Assembly (NCBI GenBank): GCA_030407085.1
Contig: CM059583.1
Location: forward strand, 205,714,001-205,778,000
DNA length: 64,000 nt
Reading direction: 5' to 3'
Source: Trichopria drosophilae
Taxonomy: Eukaryota; Arthropoda; Insecta; Hymenoptera; Diapriidae
Part shown: positions 24,936 through 35,619 of the stretch, piece after piece
How the letters are laid out: every line of letters begins with the position of its first letter
How positions within the stretch are numbered: position 1 is the stretch's first letter
Program-made: the position numbers and the translations under genes
The notes under the pieces: generated by a model
Database searches by the model: none
The model's input: the letters and a program-made list of their open reading frames with translations, nothing else
What the model was told of the DNA's origin: nothing

Positions 24936-25360
24936 TACCACTTCAGAAAATCGCTAACCCCTTAAGTCCTTCTGACACCCGTCCAATCACAAATCCTCCC
25001 CACCTGTCTAAGGTCATTGATTCCCTTGTCACCCAGCAGATCACAAAATATTTAGAGATAAATTGCATACTGCATCCCAAACAATGTGGATTTCGCAAAT
25101 TTCACAGCACCCAAACTGCCCTATTACACCTTATGGATGATGTACGTTTGGGTATAGATCGTGGGGCAGTTACCATCTTGGTACTGTTCGATTTCTCAAA
25201 AGCCTTTGACTCCTTAAACCATGTCGTGATTCTAATCTGCCTTAGAGACATAGGCTTTGAGGAATCAACATTGAGATGGCTGCATTCTGATCTCACAAAT
25301 CACTCTCACACAATAATTGGCCTGGATGGTTTAACATCTAATCCTGAGTATACTACTTCC
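24936..25360 (+). mobile_element. CR1-like non-LTR retrotransposon, left part of split RT
   Basis: An open frame reads the fingers and palm of a reverse transcriptase: LSKVIDSLVTQQITKYLE, then CGFRKFHSTQTALLHLMDDV, then the first catalytic Asp in VLFDFSKAFDSLNHV. It stops at ...YTTSGV at 25367, exactly where a 10.5-kb inverted-repeat element begins. The frame resumes beyond 35930 with the PQGSSLGPILF box expected next. The copy is 5'-truncated at about 24936. Confidence 0.85.
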
Positions 25361-25367
25361 GGCGTTC

Positions 25368-25680
25368 GGGTGTACTTCCGAACAGGACGCTCCGGATATC
25401 CTTAGCGGACATATGTTTTCTGACGTATTTTGATGTGCTGAATTCGAATATCATCATGAAAATTGGTGCAAATGCGATTATCATGGTGAAAACCACGAAA
25501 AACTTGTAAAAATAGCTATTTTTTTTTAGTTTCTTGCGTTTATTTCGAAAGCTACAAATTGTACAGAAAAATGTTTCCAACAAAAAATGTAGAGCATGAA
25601 ATTCTCTACAAAAAGGTTGTATGCATTTTTTCCGTGTTATCAACGGAAACCGCGTAAATGACGTCTAAATACATACTATC
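25368..25680 (+). repeat. Left terminal inverted repeat of the 10.5-kb element
   Basis: Matches 35620-35923 in inverse orientation. It contains a hairpin (TGTAGAGCATGAAATTCTCTAC) that recurs in a related element at 36.9-38.1 kb. Confidence 0.8.
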
Positions 25681-25774
25681 TTTATCAGGGCTTCCTAAAT
25701 GGCAGTTTCCAAGACGCAGCTTCCAGGACATTGTTGGTTTTAGGCGAGGTTTGGTAGTGGTTGGGTTAGGGTAG

Positions 25775-25810
25775 TATTTACGGGGGGGTCTGGGGGGCGG
25801 AGCCCCCTCA
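25775..25810. repeat. G-rich hairpin module
   Basis: ACGGGGGGGTCTGGGGGG followed by CGGAGCCCCC forms a G/C hairpin. The same module occurs at 14342-14371 and, inverted, at about 37088-37116. Confidence 0.55.
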
Positions 25811-26480
25811 GCGTACGCAGTCTGGTTGAGGCACCCAAATGTAGGCTAAGATAGGTGAATATGCCCACGGGCAGTATATATGGGTGATTCTCCAAAAACG
25901 GGGCATTTTCAAGAATAAAAATTTTTTTTTTTAAGTTACTGTAAATTCGTTTTTTTTAATGGATTCTTGCTGATTAGCACCAAGTTAAGTTATTGTTAAA
26001 GTAGTCACGCTACAAAATTATTTTAAAGGAAAGGGGAAGACTTTTACTATGACGCATTTTCATACGGCTATATAAACCAACAATTGCTTATTAAAAACTT
26101 GAAAAAAATAACTCCAAAGAGTCAAAAACATAATGTACATATCTGATTTAGTGCATTTTTGTGAATAAATGAAAATTATTTATTAAGTAATAATAATAAT
26201 CAGTTCCCGTTCGGCAGTTGAATTGATCGGTCGCATTATTGTCTTCCCGGAGCTATTATTATTCTTCGGGAATTTTGGCATACATAATAGCGCATTTAAT
26301 ACACTTCATGAAATTCTTATAACTATCATTTACAACTTATGTAGTTATCATACTTTTTCTCTAGTGGTTTTATCTGTTACTTTGAATTGTTACGTGTACT
26401 GTATCCAGATCTAAAGTTTATTGTCATATTGTCGTGTCAACTGCCACGGTTTAAAAGCGCACGTGTACTAGTGCATTAAA

Positions 26481-27623
26481 TTGGAACGACTTTTATGGAG
26501 AATTCTTTATCCATTTTCGCAATATTTTTGTCTCGTTGTTACTAAAATGGATGACATTTCAACTCAAATACTGAATAATCAATGCGTGTTTTGTGCAATC
26601 AGTGAACCGCCCGCTACTGAAGCTTGCATGTCTTGTCATCGATTGGCTCATACTCATTGTATAACTAATCGCAATGAGTCTGGAAAATTTTGTTGTTGCC
26701 CTGCAAGTGTACTTCCGGCAACTACTAAACGTGTTGGTCGTCCACCGAAAACTAACAAACGTTTACGTATGGATGGCGAGCCGTCATCAGTGGACTTATC
26801 TTTCCAGGAAATTGTATTGAGCAAATTTGAAGTGTTTGAAAAAAAGTTGTCGAATATTGATCAATTTAATGTCAATATTCAGACAATGGGGAATAAATTC
26901 GACGCGTTCAGTGCAGACATACGTTCTATTGTTAATGATCATAACAACAGGATTTCAATTTTAGAACAACAAACTGAAGAAATCAAATCTTTAAAGGAAC
27001 AAGTGTCAACATTAACTGAGGAAAATCGTTTATTACATGAGAGAAATTGTAAACTTGACAGTCGCTTGTTATCGGTCAAATTGAACGAATACAATGCTGA
27101 TCTAATTATCACTGGTGTTCCCGAAAATGTCAACGAAAACTTATTAGTGTCCGTGTGTAAGATCGCGGATACTCTGGGTGTGCCCCTCCTTTCTTCGGAC
27201 ATTGAACGGGCCAGTCGAATGCCTTCCCCTCGAGATGTTCACCCCGCAGGCGGCTTGCCTTCATCGTCTAATGCTACTTTTGCATCAGCTGTCCGTAGTT
27301 CAATTAGACAGCCTCGACCATGCAATATATTTGTGCGCTTTACAGCGCGCGGGAAGCGAAATAGCCTTCTTCAGGCACGGCGTGATGCTAAAGAACTTAA
27401 ATCTAAATCCGTTTTTCCTGATAGGTCTGATTTTGATATTTACATGAATGAATTTTTGCCTCGTGAATTTTACCACCTTCTGAAGAAATCTAGAGATCTG
27501 GCTAAGAGTAGAGGCTTCAAAATTCGTCGTCGAGGCCCATCCACCTATTTAATTTCTACTAATGGATCAACCTACATAATAAATTCTTTAGCAGACTTAG
27601 ACTCCTTGCAGCAGAAGACTTGA
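26481..27623 (+). CDS. Retrotransposon ORF1 protein (zinc-binding, coiled coil, RRM-like)
   Basis: Non-LTR ORF1 proteins bind the element RNA and act as chaperones. Seen: 380 codons; the ATG at 26545 (MDDISTQ) fits the family better than the first ATG at 26481. An N-terminal Cys/His cluster of PHD type (CVFCAISEP, ACMSCHRLAHTHC, FCCCP) covers about residues 33-75. A basic GRPPKTNKRLR stretch follows. A coiled coil lies at about 110-200 (EQQTEEIKSLKEQVSTLTEE). An RRM-like fold starts with DLIITGVPENVNENLL and runs to the basic domain ending RGFKIRRRGPSTYL. The frame is intact. It overlaps ORF2 by four bases. Confidence 0.8.
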   Translation: MERLLWRILYPFSQYFCLVVTKMDDISTQILNNQCVFCAISEPPATEACMSCHRLAHTHCITNRNESGKFCCCPASVLPATTKRVGRPPKTNKRLRMDGEPSSVDLSFQEIVLSKFEVFEKKLSNIDQFNVNIQTMGNKFDAFSADIRSIVNDHNNRISILEQQTEEIKSLKEQVSTLTEENRLLHERNCKLDSRLLSVKLNEYNADLIITGVPENVNENLLVSVCKIADTLGVPLLSSDIERASRMPSPRDVHPAGGLPSSSNATFASAVRSSIRQPRPCNIFVRFTARGKRNSLLQARRDAKELKSKSVFPDRSDFDIYMNEFLPREFYHLLKKSRDLAKSRGFKIRRRGPSTYLISTNGSTYIINSLADLDSLQQKT

Positions 27624-29012
27624 CCACAACGAATAACCCGCCGTCTCTTACAAGATCAACATCAAGATCAACTCAATGTTTAAATGTTAATGATTCAATA
27701 ATCATATATTATCAAAATGCAAGAGGAATTCGCACGAAATTGGCTGATATTCGGAATAATGCATACCTCATGCACCCGCATCCGGATGTCATTATTCTGA
27801 CTGAAACCTGGCTGCATAAAGACATTTCTGAATCCGAACTTGGACTTGCCGGTTACTCAATTTTTCGGAAGGATCGAGCATCATCTGTTCATCAGCGTGG
27901 AGGCGGTTCTTATTGCAGCTAAATCGAAATATTCATGTACGGTTGTGTCCTCTACGAACTTTTTATTCTCGGATCACTTAATTCTTTTATTTTCATCGCA
28001 ATCGTCCAAACTGTTATTGTCCGTGTCTTACTTTTCTCCGTCTGCGTCCGTCGAAGATTTTATTTCGTTTACCGATCTACTTGAGAATATTTCGCAAAAA
28101 TTTACTTTAATTCCGTGGGCAATTTGCGGCGATTTTAATCTCCCGAACATTATATGGAATCAATCGGGTTTTCAAACTATAGGATATGTGCCACCGCATA
28201 TTAAGCAGTCGGCTTCTATCTGTAATGATACTTTTTCTTTTCTCGAATTGACTCAGCATTACCCTGTTCATCTAGGCAAAGGTTACTCACTAGATCTTAT
28301 GTTCTCTTCTATTCCTAATACTTCTTACCTTTCTAGTCCGCAATTCCTCATTCCAACTGATACTCATCACTATCATGCTTATTTTAATTTCCCAATTTCT
28401 AATTCACAATCTTCTTTTTATGACTTTACTTCTTTTAATTTTAATAAATCGAACTATGCTGAGATGAACAGGGATCTTGCTGCTGCTAATTGGGAGACTG
28501 TTTTGGATGAAGTTGACGTTGAAAAATCAGTTTGTAATTTTTATGATATTCTGTACAACAGTATCTCGCAACATACTCCATTAATTCGTTTATCATCGAG
28601 CCACTTCCCACCATGGTATGATCATGAATTAAAAGTTCTAGTTTTTAAAAAGAAAAAGGCTCATAGAAGATGGAAAAGATCTCGGTGGTCTGCTGATTTT
28701 ACCGAGTTTAAACGACTGCGTGCGATTTGTTTACGAACTTCTAAAGTGCTATACAAAACTTATATTTCTGGCATTGAAGCGAAATCGAAAACTAATATCA
28801 AAGCTTTTTGGTCATTTATCAATTCAACACGTAATAGTAACACCTTGCCTTCTACCACGCATTTTCGCAACAGTTCCTTCAAGTACATTCTAACTGAAAA
28901 TATTAGGGGGGTCCGATACTTTTCGATGACCCTGTATATGAGTCTGTATATCGTAACAACTACTCGTTTTTTTCAACTGTTCCTAAACTCAAGCATTCCT
29001 GGAATGATTTAA
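27620..29012 (+). pseudogene. Retrotransposon ORF2: endonuclease present, RT deleted, frameshifted
   Basis: The first frame (27620-27922) begins an apurinic-type endonuclease (YYQNARGIRTKLADIRNN; Glu in VIILTETWLH). At about 27905 one base is missing and the protein continues in another frame from the 27840-29012 reading (LIAAKSKYSC, then AICGDFNLPNIIWN with catalytic Asp/Asn). A late His box is altered (TDTHHYHAYF). After a linker ending SFKYILTENI at about 28905 the sequence passes directly to the element's C-terminal tail (NYSFFSTVPKL in another frame). All RT motifs are absent. Confidence 0.8.
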
Positions 29013-29330
29013 GCGATACTATTAGGAATTGTAATTTGTTCAGTTTATTTAAAAGATTGTCATCCGATTATTTATATCAATATTATGTATAGTTTGTTTA
29101 TTCGTGTTCTGTTCCTTTAATCAAAGTTATTCTGTATTCACTTATTTGTGTATATTGTCGCCTGGTGGATCGCATTACAATTTATGTTATGCCAATTTAT
29201 ATTATATTAATTTATTTTATCGTCGTTCCTCTGAAAATGTATTATTATACGCTATTTTTTCTTGTAACAAGGGCTCTAATGCCCGTATAGAAATAAATAA
29301 ATAAAAAATAAATAAATAATTAAAAAATTA

Positions 29331-30143
29331 AGAAAAACACATGAATTTTTGAAGAAGTTTTAAACAAAATAAATTTATTAAAGTTAATGTGTCGTTGGTT
29401 AGTAACTACAATGATAATATTATATTCATAATTTTAATAAATAATATTATTTCATAATAAACTTGATTCATAACGTTGTAACAAATATAAAGTTTAATTT
29501 CGTGGTTTTTTAAATTATATTTAAATAAATATCTAAGAGGAAGAGAAATATAAATGTTATTTATGATTTGAAAAATATTTTCTGCTACGGGTTACACTTT
29601 GTTCTTGTTTCGTACCTGATACGCCAAATGTTTGGTAACGGCAATGAAGGTGACGACAATGAAAATTTGTAAAAAAATCTAATTTTACATATTTTAAACA
29701 ATAATAAATTAAAAAACAAATTGCCAGTAAAGTTTATTCCTTTAATCTTTAAGTTTTCATCGTTTTTTAATTGCTGTTTGTATAAAAATACCAAAATTAG
29801 GACGGCTGACGACAATTAATTTAATAAAAATACGTGGTATTTTTATACAGTTTTTACTTCTTCATGAGGTAAATATGTTCTCTTTTCAATTTTCTATGGA
29901 GGATTAGTAAAGTGTAGTGTTTTTTCTTTGATTTTCTCATAAGTTTTAGTAAAAAAGTTAATTATTTCCAGTTCATTTATACCAGTTTACGCATTGCCGT
30001 TACCTCATAGAAATTTCTTAAGACATTAATATTTCAATAATTATAAGTATATATATATATATATATTGATTTAATTAAATATTATACAGAGAGAAATTGT
30101 ACAGTTTGAGCTGTACTATAGAAATATTATTTGAATAAATTAA
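29331..30143. other. AT-rich body between CR1-like copy and DIRS element
   Basis: No coding region. Includes a (TA)n run at about 30047-30065. Probably the host sequence of the inner inverted-repeat element. Confidence 0.4.
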
Positions 30144-30288
30144 AATTATATTTCGTCCTCGCTCTTCTACATTACAAGTGTAGATCCTTCTTGCTCCGCC
30201 AATCATCACACGTATTTAGAGCTCTGAAAAACAAAGGAGGGGCGGGGCCGACTCCTCGCTTCCCGCCTCGCCGCGCTATTTCGTCACT
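30144..30288 (+). repeat. DIRS left inverted terminal repeat
   Basis: Inverse of about 34989-35140 over the GC-rich part (GGAGGGGCGGGGCCGACTCC on this side). The first ~40 bases are also complementary to 34751-34792 in the internal complementary region. Confidence 0.85.
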
Positions 30289-30362
30289 TTTTCTTTCGTG
30301 TGTCCACGAGAAAGAACACGTGTCGCGAGCTCTAAGTATTTGTTTTGAATTGTAAAATTACA

Positions 30363-31882
30363 ATGGGTAAATCGAAAAAGAGATCGGCAGATAGGGAGGA
30401 GGACCTTAAAAAATTATTGAAAAAAGTGAAAAGGCTCAATGAGAAGGTCGAAAAAATATTTACGGGAAAAAAGATGGAAAGCGGCGAAGAGGAGGTTGTC
30501 AGCGACGAAGAAGTGGTCGGCGTCGAGAATATTCCGCCGACCACGAGTTTGAACGACGAGTTGAAGGTTCCAGAGGACATACAATTCGAACATACTCTAT
30601 CGAACGACCCCAACGACCTTGAGTTTATCCCGACAACCCAGGAAGTTGACGAAGAATGGCTAAATATTGTAAGTACTTAAAATAAAACTAATCCCCCCCC
30701 CCCCCCCCCCCCCATTTTTGTTTTCTTTCTTTTCGCTTTGTAAAGTAAATGTCAAAAAAGTTACAAAGTGGGCAAACTTAAAATTACTCGGCCGTGCTTG
30801 CTTATGTGGTAAGACAAAGGCTTCAATAACACGTGTCTGTGCCTGCTCAAGTGGTAGGACAAAGACAACAACACATATCTGCGCTTACTCGCTGGTAAGA
30901 CAATGATACACAGCTACGTTCGGGTTTGCTAATGTGGCAAAACATGAACGAAAGATGTTTTGTTTTATTTCACCTGTTATACATAACTAAATTATTTTTC
31001 ATCCTTTTTTCTTGTTACTGTTTCTTTTTTTTTACGAGCAATAAAAGCTTGCAATTATAGTAAATTTATAGTGTTTTGCTTGGAATTAAAAAAAATATAT
31101 TATTTATTATTCAGTTAGGTGAAGATCCCACTATGTCACAGTCAATACAAATGAGTGTTAACCCTGAATTGTCAAAGAGATGGGAATATTTTTGCAAGGA
31201 AGGCATGAAAAAAGAGGACATGGAAGCTCTTAAGAAAAAGTACACTTGCCTTGATGGCTTCCAACCTCCAAAGTTAAATCCACAAATATCAGTAGCCATG
31301 AAGGATTTCGCTGTCACAAGAGATAATTATATCGTTGAAATTCAAAAAGTGGCTGGCACATCCTTGTCTATTCTTGGCTCGATTATTACTTCAATGTACG
31401 ATAGTAAGGACACAGGGGTTGATATAGAACCCGTCCTTACTAGTCTTTGCGATGTGGGAAAATTGTTAACGCTAATAATTAATAAAGAGTCGAATACGAG
31501 GAAAGCGTTCATTGAACCAGGGTTGACAAAAGAAACAAAAACGATTTTGAAAACCACAAAAGTAGATGAGTTCCTGTATGGTAAGGATTTGTCAGAAAAA
31601 ATAAAAGATGCAAAGGCCTTAGACAAGCTCGGCAAGGATTTGAAACTTCAGCATCAAGTGGTCAATAAAACGAAGCCCATACTTTCGTCAAATATTCAAA
31701 ATTTAAACTACCGAGCCCCATTTGCGAGACGTCCACCCATGGCCCGAATGGGGTATACAGCTACAGACGGACGTCAGAAACAAAGGCTGTTTTTCAAAAA
31801 CAGGCAGCAATTCGTGAATCACAGGGCAGTAGTGAATCCACGTCAAAATCCAGCTCAAGCGAGAGTAGAAAAGAAAATATAA
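30363..31882 (+). CDS. DIRS gag-like protein, two exons
   Basis: Gag-type proteins package element RNA. Exon 1 is 30363-30668 (102 codons; highly charged, starting MGKSKKRSADREEDLKKLL, acidic middle, ending DEEWLNI). Exon 2 is 31115-31882 (256 codons, starting LGEDPTMSQSIQ). The intron 30669-31114 has donor ATT|GTAAGTACTT and acceptor TTATTCAG and holds a C20 run near 30692-30712. Joining is in phase, and each exon alone lacks a partner. The 3' end is basic and Arg/Gln-rich (RPPMARMGYTATDGRQKQRL). The RT frame is open across the end of gag (from roughly 31770), so the two overlap in different frames. Confidence 0.8.
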
Positions 31883-31959
31883 TTGACGTAAGTAAAAACG
31901 CGGGTAGGCTCAAATTATTTTATAAAAATTGGAAAGAAATCACGAACGATAAATTCATT

Positions 31960-33759
31960 TTGAATTGTATACAGGGTTATAAAATCCCTTTTGAAAGAGA
32001 TGTTAGTTTTAATAATTATGTTATTCCGAACCATGTAAATAATGCAGAAATGCAAAATTCAATCGAAGCACTTATTCAGAAAGGCGCGATAGTACCTTGT
32101 AAAGAATCAAAAGAACAATTTTTGTCACCGTATTTTTTAACTAAAAAGCCGGATAGTTCATTCAGATTTATTTTAAATTTAAAGCGTCTCAATAAGTTTA
32201 TCTCAAAAGAACATTTTAAAATGGAGGACCTTAGAACCGCGGTAGACTTAATTTTCCCAAATTATTTTTTAAGCTCGATAGATTTACAGGACGCGTATTT
32301 CCTTGTCCCAGTTCATGAGGATAGTAGAAAATACTTAAGGTTTAAATTTAGGGACATTACGTATGAGTTTGTCTGTTTGCCCTTTGGATTATGCACATCA
32401 CCCTTCGTGTTTACAAAAATAATGAAAGCAGTGGTTAGACATCTAAGGAATGCCGGGTTTTCATCTATCATCTATCTCGATGATATCTTATGTATAGAGA
32501 ACAAATTTGAACAGTGCCAGGAAAACGTCAAAAGAACGGTCGATCTATTACAAAGCTTAGGATTTGTTATAAATACTAAAAAATCACAATTAATGCCAAC
32601 TAAAAGATGTAAATTTTTGGGTTTTTTGATTGATACGGAGAAGTACGCAATAGAATTACCACAGGAGAAAAGAGATAAAATTTTTGAGTTATTAAATTGG
32701 TTTTTAAATATTGAAAGTTGTAGTATTCGAGAATTCGCTAGATTGATTGGAATACTTATCTCTAGTTGTCCTGCAGTAGAATATTCGTGGATTTATACAA
32801 AACTGTTAGAGAAAGAAAAACTATTTCAATTGGCATTCAACGATTATAATTATAATAAAACTATGATCATATCAAGTTCTGTTAAACAAGAATTGTTGTG
32901 GTGGAAACAAAATATAAAAAGTAGTATCCATTTGATAAAAGGCGGTTCTTACGAAATGACGATTTATACAGATGCTTCAACCACTGGGTGGGGTGCATCA
33001 AATGGCGACAAGCATATTTACGGTTTCTGGTCAGTAGAAGAATCAAAATTCCATATAAATTACTTAGAACTGTTAACAATACAAATAGCTTTAACTTCAT
33101 TAGCTTCACATCTAAGTAATGTACAGATATTACTACGCGTTGATAATACCACCGCATTGTCTTACGTTAATAAAATGGGCGGCATTAAATTTGGAAATTT
33201 TAACAAATTGGCAAGAGAAATCTGGAATTGGGCGGAAGATAGAAAAATTATTTTACTAGCTTCTTATATTCCATCGGGCAAAAACATTATTGCAGATGCG
33301 CTATCAAGAATAAAGAATGTGGATACTGAATGGGAACTGCATAACGCCACCTTTCAGAAAATTGTAAAATATTTCGGGAAACCTGACATAGACCTGTTCG
33401 CGAGCAGTGATAATAATAAATGTAAAAAATTTTGCTCATGGCATCAAGATAAAAATGCATCTTACATCGATGCATTTACGATTCAGTGGAAACAGTTTTT
33501 CTTCTACGCATTTCCGCCTTTTGCGTTAGTCTTAAAATCATTGGCAAAAATAAAACGCGAAGGAGCACAAGGTATTATCGTAGTCCCGTGTTGGAAAAAT
33601 CAACAGTGGTTCCCACTCCTTGAAACACTGTTAGTTGAAAAACCTTTAATATTTACACCTGATAAAAATTTATTATTATCACCTTGTAGGAAGATGGTAC
33701 ATCCAAGAGCAGCTCACCTACGTTTAATGGCCTGCAAAGTATCAGGCAGGCGTTTTTAA
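31960..33759 (+). CDS. DIRS reverse transcriptase / RNase H polyprotein
   Basis: Copies element RNA into cDNA. The first ATG is 31960, but the frame is open further upstream (ESRKENIIDVSKNAGRLKLF), so initiation may be upstream or by frameshifting from gag. RT motifs in order: DLQDAYFLVPVHED, LPFGLCTSPFVFTKIMK, and the catalytic IIYLDDILCIE. RNase H: TIYTDASTTGWGAS, NYLELLTIQIAL, LLRVDNTTALSYVNK, IIADALSRIK. The last ~110 residues (DIDLFASSDNNKCKKFCSWH ... GIIVVPCWKNQQWFPLLE) correspond to the region often called methyltransferase-like in DIRS. The 599-codon frame shows no stop and all four catalytic regions look intact. Confidence 0.9.
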   Translation: MNCIQGYKIPFERDVSFNNYVIPNHVNNAEMQNSIEALIQKGAIVPCKESKEQFLSPYFLTKKPDSSFRFILNLKRLNKFISKEHFKMEDLRTAVDLIFPNYFLSSIDLQDAYFLVPVHEDSRKYLRFKFRDITYEFVCLPFGLCTSPFVFTKIMKAVVRHLRNAGFSSIIYLDDILCIENKFEQCQENVKRTVDLLQSLGFVINTKKSQLMPTKRCKFLGFLIDTEKYAIELPQEKRDKIFELLNWFLNIESCSIREFARLIGILISSCPAVEYSWIYTKLLEKEKLFQLAFNDYNYNKTMIISSSVKQELLWWKQNIKSSIHLIKGGSYEMTIYTDASTTGWGASNGDKHIYGFWSVEESKFHINYLELLTIQIALTSLASHLSNVQILLRVDNTTALSYVNKMGGIKFGNFNKLAREIWNWAEDRKIILLASYIPSGKNIIADALSRIKNVDTEWELHNATFQKIVKYFGKPDIDLFASSDNNKCKKFCSWHQDKNASYIDAFTIQWKQFFFYAFPPFALVLKSLAKIKREGAQGIIVVPCWKNQQWFPLLETLLVEKPLIFTPDKNLLLSPCRKMVHPRAAHLRLMACKVSGRRF

Positions 33760-33794
33760 AGAGAAATGTACCGAACGACTCTCTTGATATAATA

Positions 33795-34697
33795 ATGTCA
33801 TCGTTAAGTAATAGTACTGTAAAACAGTACGGAAGCGTTTTAAAAGAGTGGAGTAAATTTGCTCAGCAAAATTCGTTTAGTTTGTTCGACATAGAACCAA
33901 AGAACGTGTTGAGGTTTCTGACTGCTAGATTTTATGCGGGAGCGTCCTATGGTACACTAAATTCATGCAGAAGTGCAATTTCCTTATTGTCGTCAAATAA
34001 AATAGGTGACGATCCGATAATTACTCGGTTTATGAAGGGAGTGGCAAAATTAAGACCACCAAAACCAAAATATTCGTGTACATGGGATGTTTCCATTGTT
34101 TTAAAATTTCTAGAAAAGCTAGATGTTTCGAACATAGATAACTTAAGTTATAAAACTGCGATGCTTCTAGCATTATGTACAGCTCAAAGGGCACAAACGT
34201 TATCGAAAATTAGGTTAAGTAACATAAGAAAAAATCCACATGGATTAGAAATAAAAATCCCAGATATTCTAAAAACATCTGGGCCTGGTCGATTCCAACC
34301 ACTTTTACAGTTACCGACATTCAAGGATAATTCTGCTTTATGCGTTTCGTCAACAGTATTATTATATATAGATAGAACGAGACCGATTAGACAAAATATT
34401 GATCAATTGTTTATATCTCTTACGAGACCAATACGTGCCATTAGTACACAAACGCTCAGCAGATGGGTAAAGAAATGTTTAAGATTAAGCGGTGTAGATG
34501 TATCTATGTTTTCTGGTCATTCGACGCGACATGCTGCCACTAGTGCAGCGGCAGAAAGAGGTATAGACTTTGATACAATAAGGCGAACTGCAGGCTGGTC
34601 CGAACGCTCCAGAGTATTTGCGACATTTTAAAAGCGACCTATTGTCAATGATACATGTAATTTCTCAAAGGCTGTGTTTCAACAAGACATTGAATAA
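33795..34697 (+). pseudogene. DIRS tyrosine recombinase, catalytic Tyr codon replaced by TAA
   Basis: Tyrosine recombinases join the circular cDNA to target DNA through a covalent phosphotyrosine. Seen: N-terminal SAM-like core (STVKQYGSVLKEWSKFAQQN), catalytic Arg in LCTAQRAQTLSKIRL, His-x-x-Arg in FSGHSTRHAATSAA, and the Gly-Trp box TAGWSERSRVFATF. Where the nucleophile Tyr is expected the codon is TAA (34629-34631). The same frame stays open for 21 further codons (KRPIVND ... QQDIE) to a second stop at 34695-34697, so the break is one nonsense change, not a frameshift. The product to 34631 lacks the nucleophile. Confidence 0.85.
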
Positions 34698-34750
34698 AAA
34701 GATATAATTATATATGCCTTTTTTCATCTCAGATATATTTTGCGTAACTC

Positions 34751-34871
34751 TAAAAAACTACACTTGTAATGTAGAAGAGCGAGGACGAAATATAATTGAA
34801 CGATCAAAGGAACTTACCTGTAAGTGAAGTTCGATCGTAATTATATGAAGTCCTCGCTCGAATACATTACA
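34751..34871. repeat. DIRS internal complementary region
   Basis: CTACACTTGTAATGTAGAAG to about 34792 is the complement of the element's left end. The following part to about 34871 (AACGATCAAAGGAACTTACC onward) is the complement of its right end. This is the template for circularisation in the DIRS model. Confidence 0.85.
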
Positions 34872-34988
34872 GCCCACCCTGGAAATAAATTTATAGAAAT
34901 TTAACAACCCCTTCCCCAAAAAAAAAAAAAAAGAAAAAAAAAAAAAAAATTATTAAAACGCAAAATATAAATCTCTTACTCTAAAATA

Positions 34989-35173
34989 TGACGAAATAGC
35001 GCGGCGAGGCGGGAAGCGAGGAGTCGGCCCCGCCCCTCCTTTGTTTTTCAGAGCTCTAAATACGTGTGATGATTGGCGGAGCAAGAAGGATCTACACTTG
35101 TAATGTATTCGAGCGAGGACTTCATATAATTACGATCGAACTTCACTTACAGGTAAGTTCCTTTGATCGTTCA
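34989..35173 (-). repeat. DIRS right inverted terminal repeat
   Basis: Inverse of 30144-30288 over its GC-rich part, then extends with the unique right end (ACTTACAGGTAAGTTCC) that is complementary to the second half of the internal complementary region. Confidence 0.85.
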
Positions 35174-35619
35174 ATAATTCGGTTTCTTAATAGCGCTAAT
35201 ATTTTAAAGTTTTGAACTTGGAGGTTTGGACATATAAAAAATGCTACTTTTAGTCTTTAAATGTCATTTTACACCAGTTTTTTGTAACAAAAGTATTATC
35301 TTTTCAAATTAACATGGGCCAGGGATATTTATTTAACATTTCTATCGAAATTTAATAATTTATTGTCAAAGTTTTTGTAAAATATAACGTAAAGACACGA
35401 AAATGCCCTGTTTCCGGAGAAGCACCCATATAAGGGTGAACTTCACGAAAATACATTATTTCCACATTCGGCAGAAGGTTTACACAGGAATCAATGTTTT
35501 CAGTTCAGATAGTATTATACCGAGTGATACTAGTCTAACCTCTAACAAACAAGTAGGTCGATAATCGAACCCACGTGCATATTGAGTCCTCATAATTGCT
35601 GCAATGACTTATGAATGTA

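Larger units (their letters stand above)
26205..29330 (+). mobile_element. CR1-like non-LTR retrotransposon with internal RT deletion
   Basis: 5' UTR from about 26205, ORF1 at 26481-27623, ORF2 from 27620, then a 3' tail of GAAATAAATAAATAAA units (29288-29330). ORF2 contains the endonuclease but jumps near 28905 straight to the C-terminal tail, so the RT domain is missing. It therefore needs another copy's enzyme to move. It sits inside the inner inverted-repeat element. Confidence 0.8.
30144..35173 (+). mobile_element. DIRS-type tyrosine-recombinase retrotransposon, structurally complete
   Basis: DIRS elements replicate through a circular intermediate and integrate with a tyrosine recombinase without target duplications. 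Seen: a left terminal repeat from 30144 (TATATTTCGTCCTCGCTC), an inverted right repeat ending about 35173, and an internal complementary region (34751-34871) that joins the complement of both extreme ends, the hallmark of the family. Between them are spliced gag, RT/RNase H and a recombinase. Total about 5.0 kb, usual for the family. No target duplication is evident. The recombinase nucleophile codon is a stop, so this copy is probably inactive. Confidence 0.9.
25877..35432. mobile_element. Inner inverted-repeat element nested in the 10.5-kb element
   Basis: The left end at 25877-25910 (TATATGGGTGATTCTCC, then GGGGCATTTTC) is the inverse of the right end at 35399-35432 (GAAAATGCCCTG, then GGAGAAGCACCCATATA), about 34 bases with few mismatches, flanked by TA-rich sequence. 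The AT-rich halves (to about 26200, and 35174-35432) are its body; the rest is later insertions. Confidence 0.65.

Noticed and set aside
30692..30712. C20 run as a sign of an artificial or gap-filled sequence
   Set aside because: It lies within the intron of the DIRS gag, and similar C-runs occur at 13,085 and 37,091; natural homopolymers are likely, although their exact length may be uncertain.
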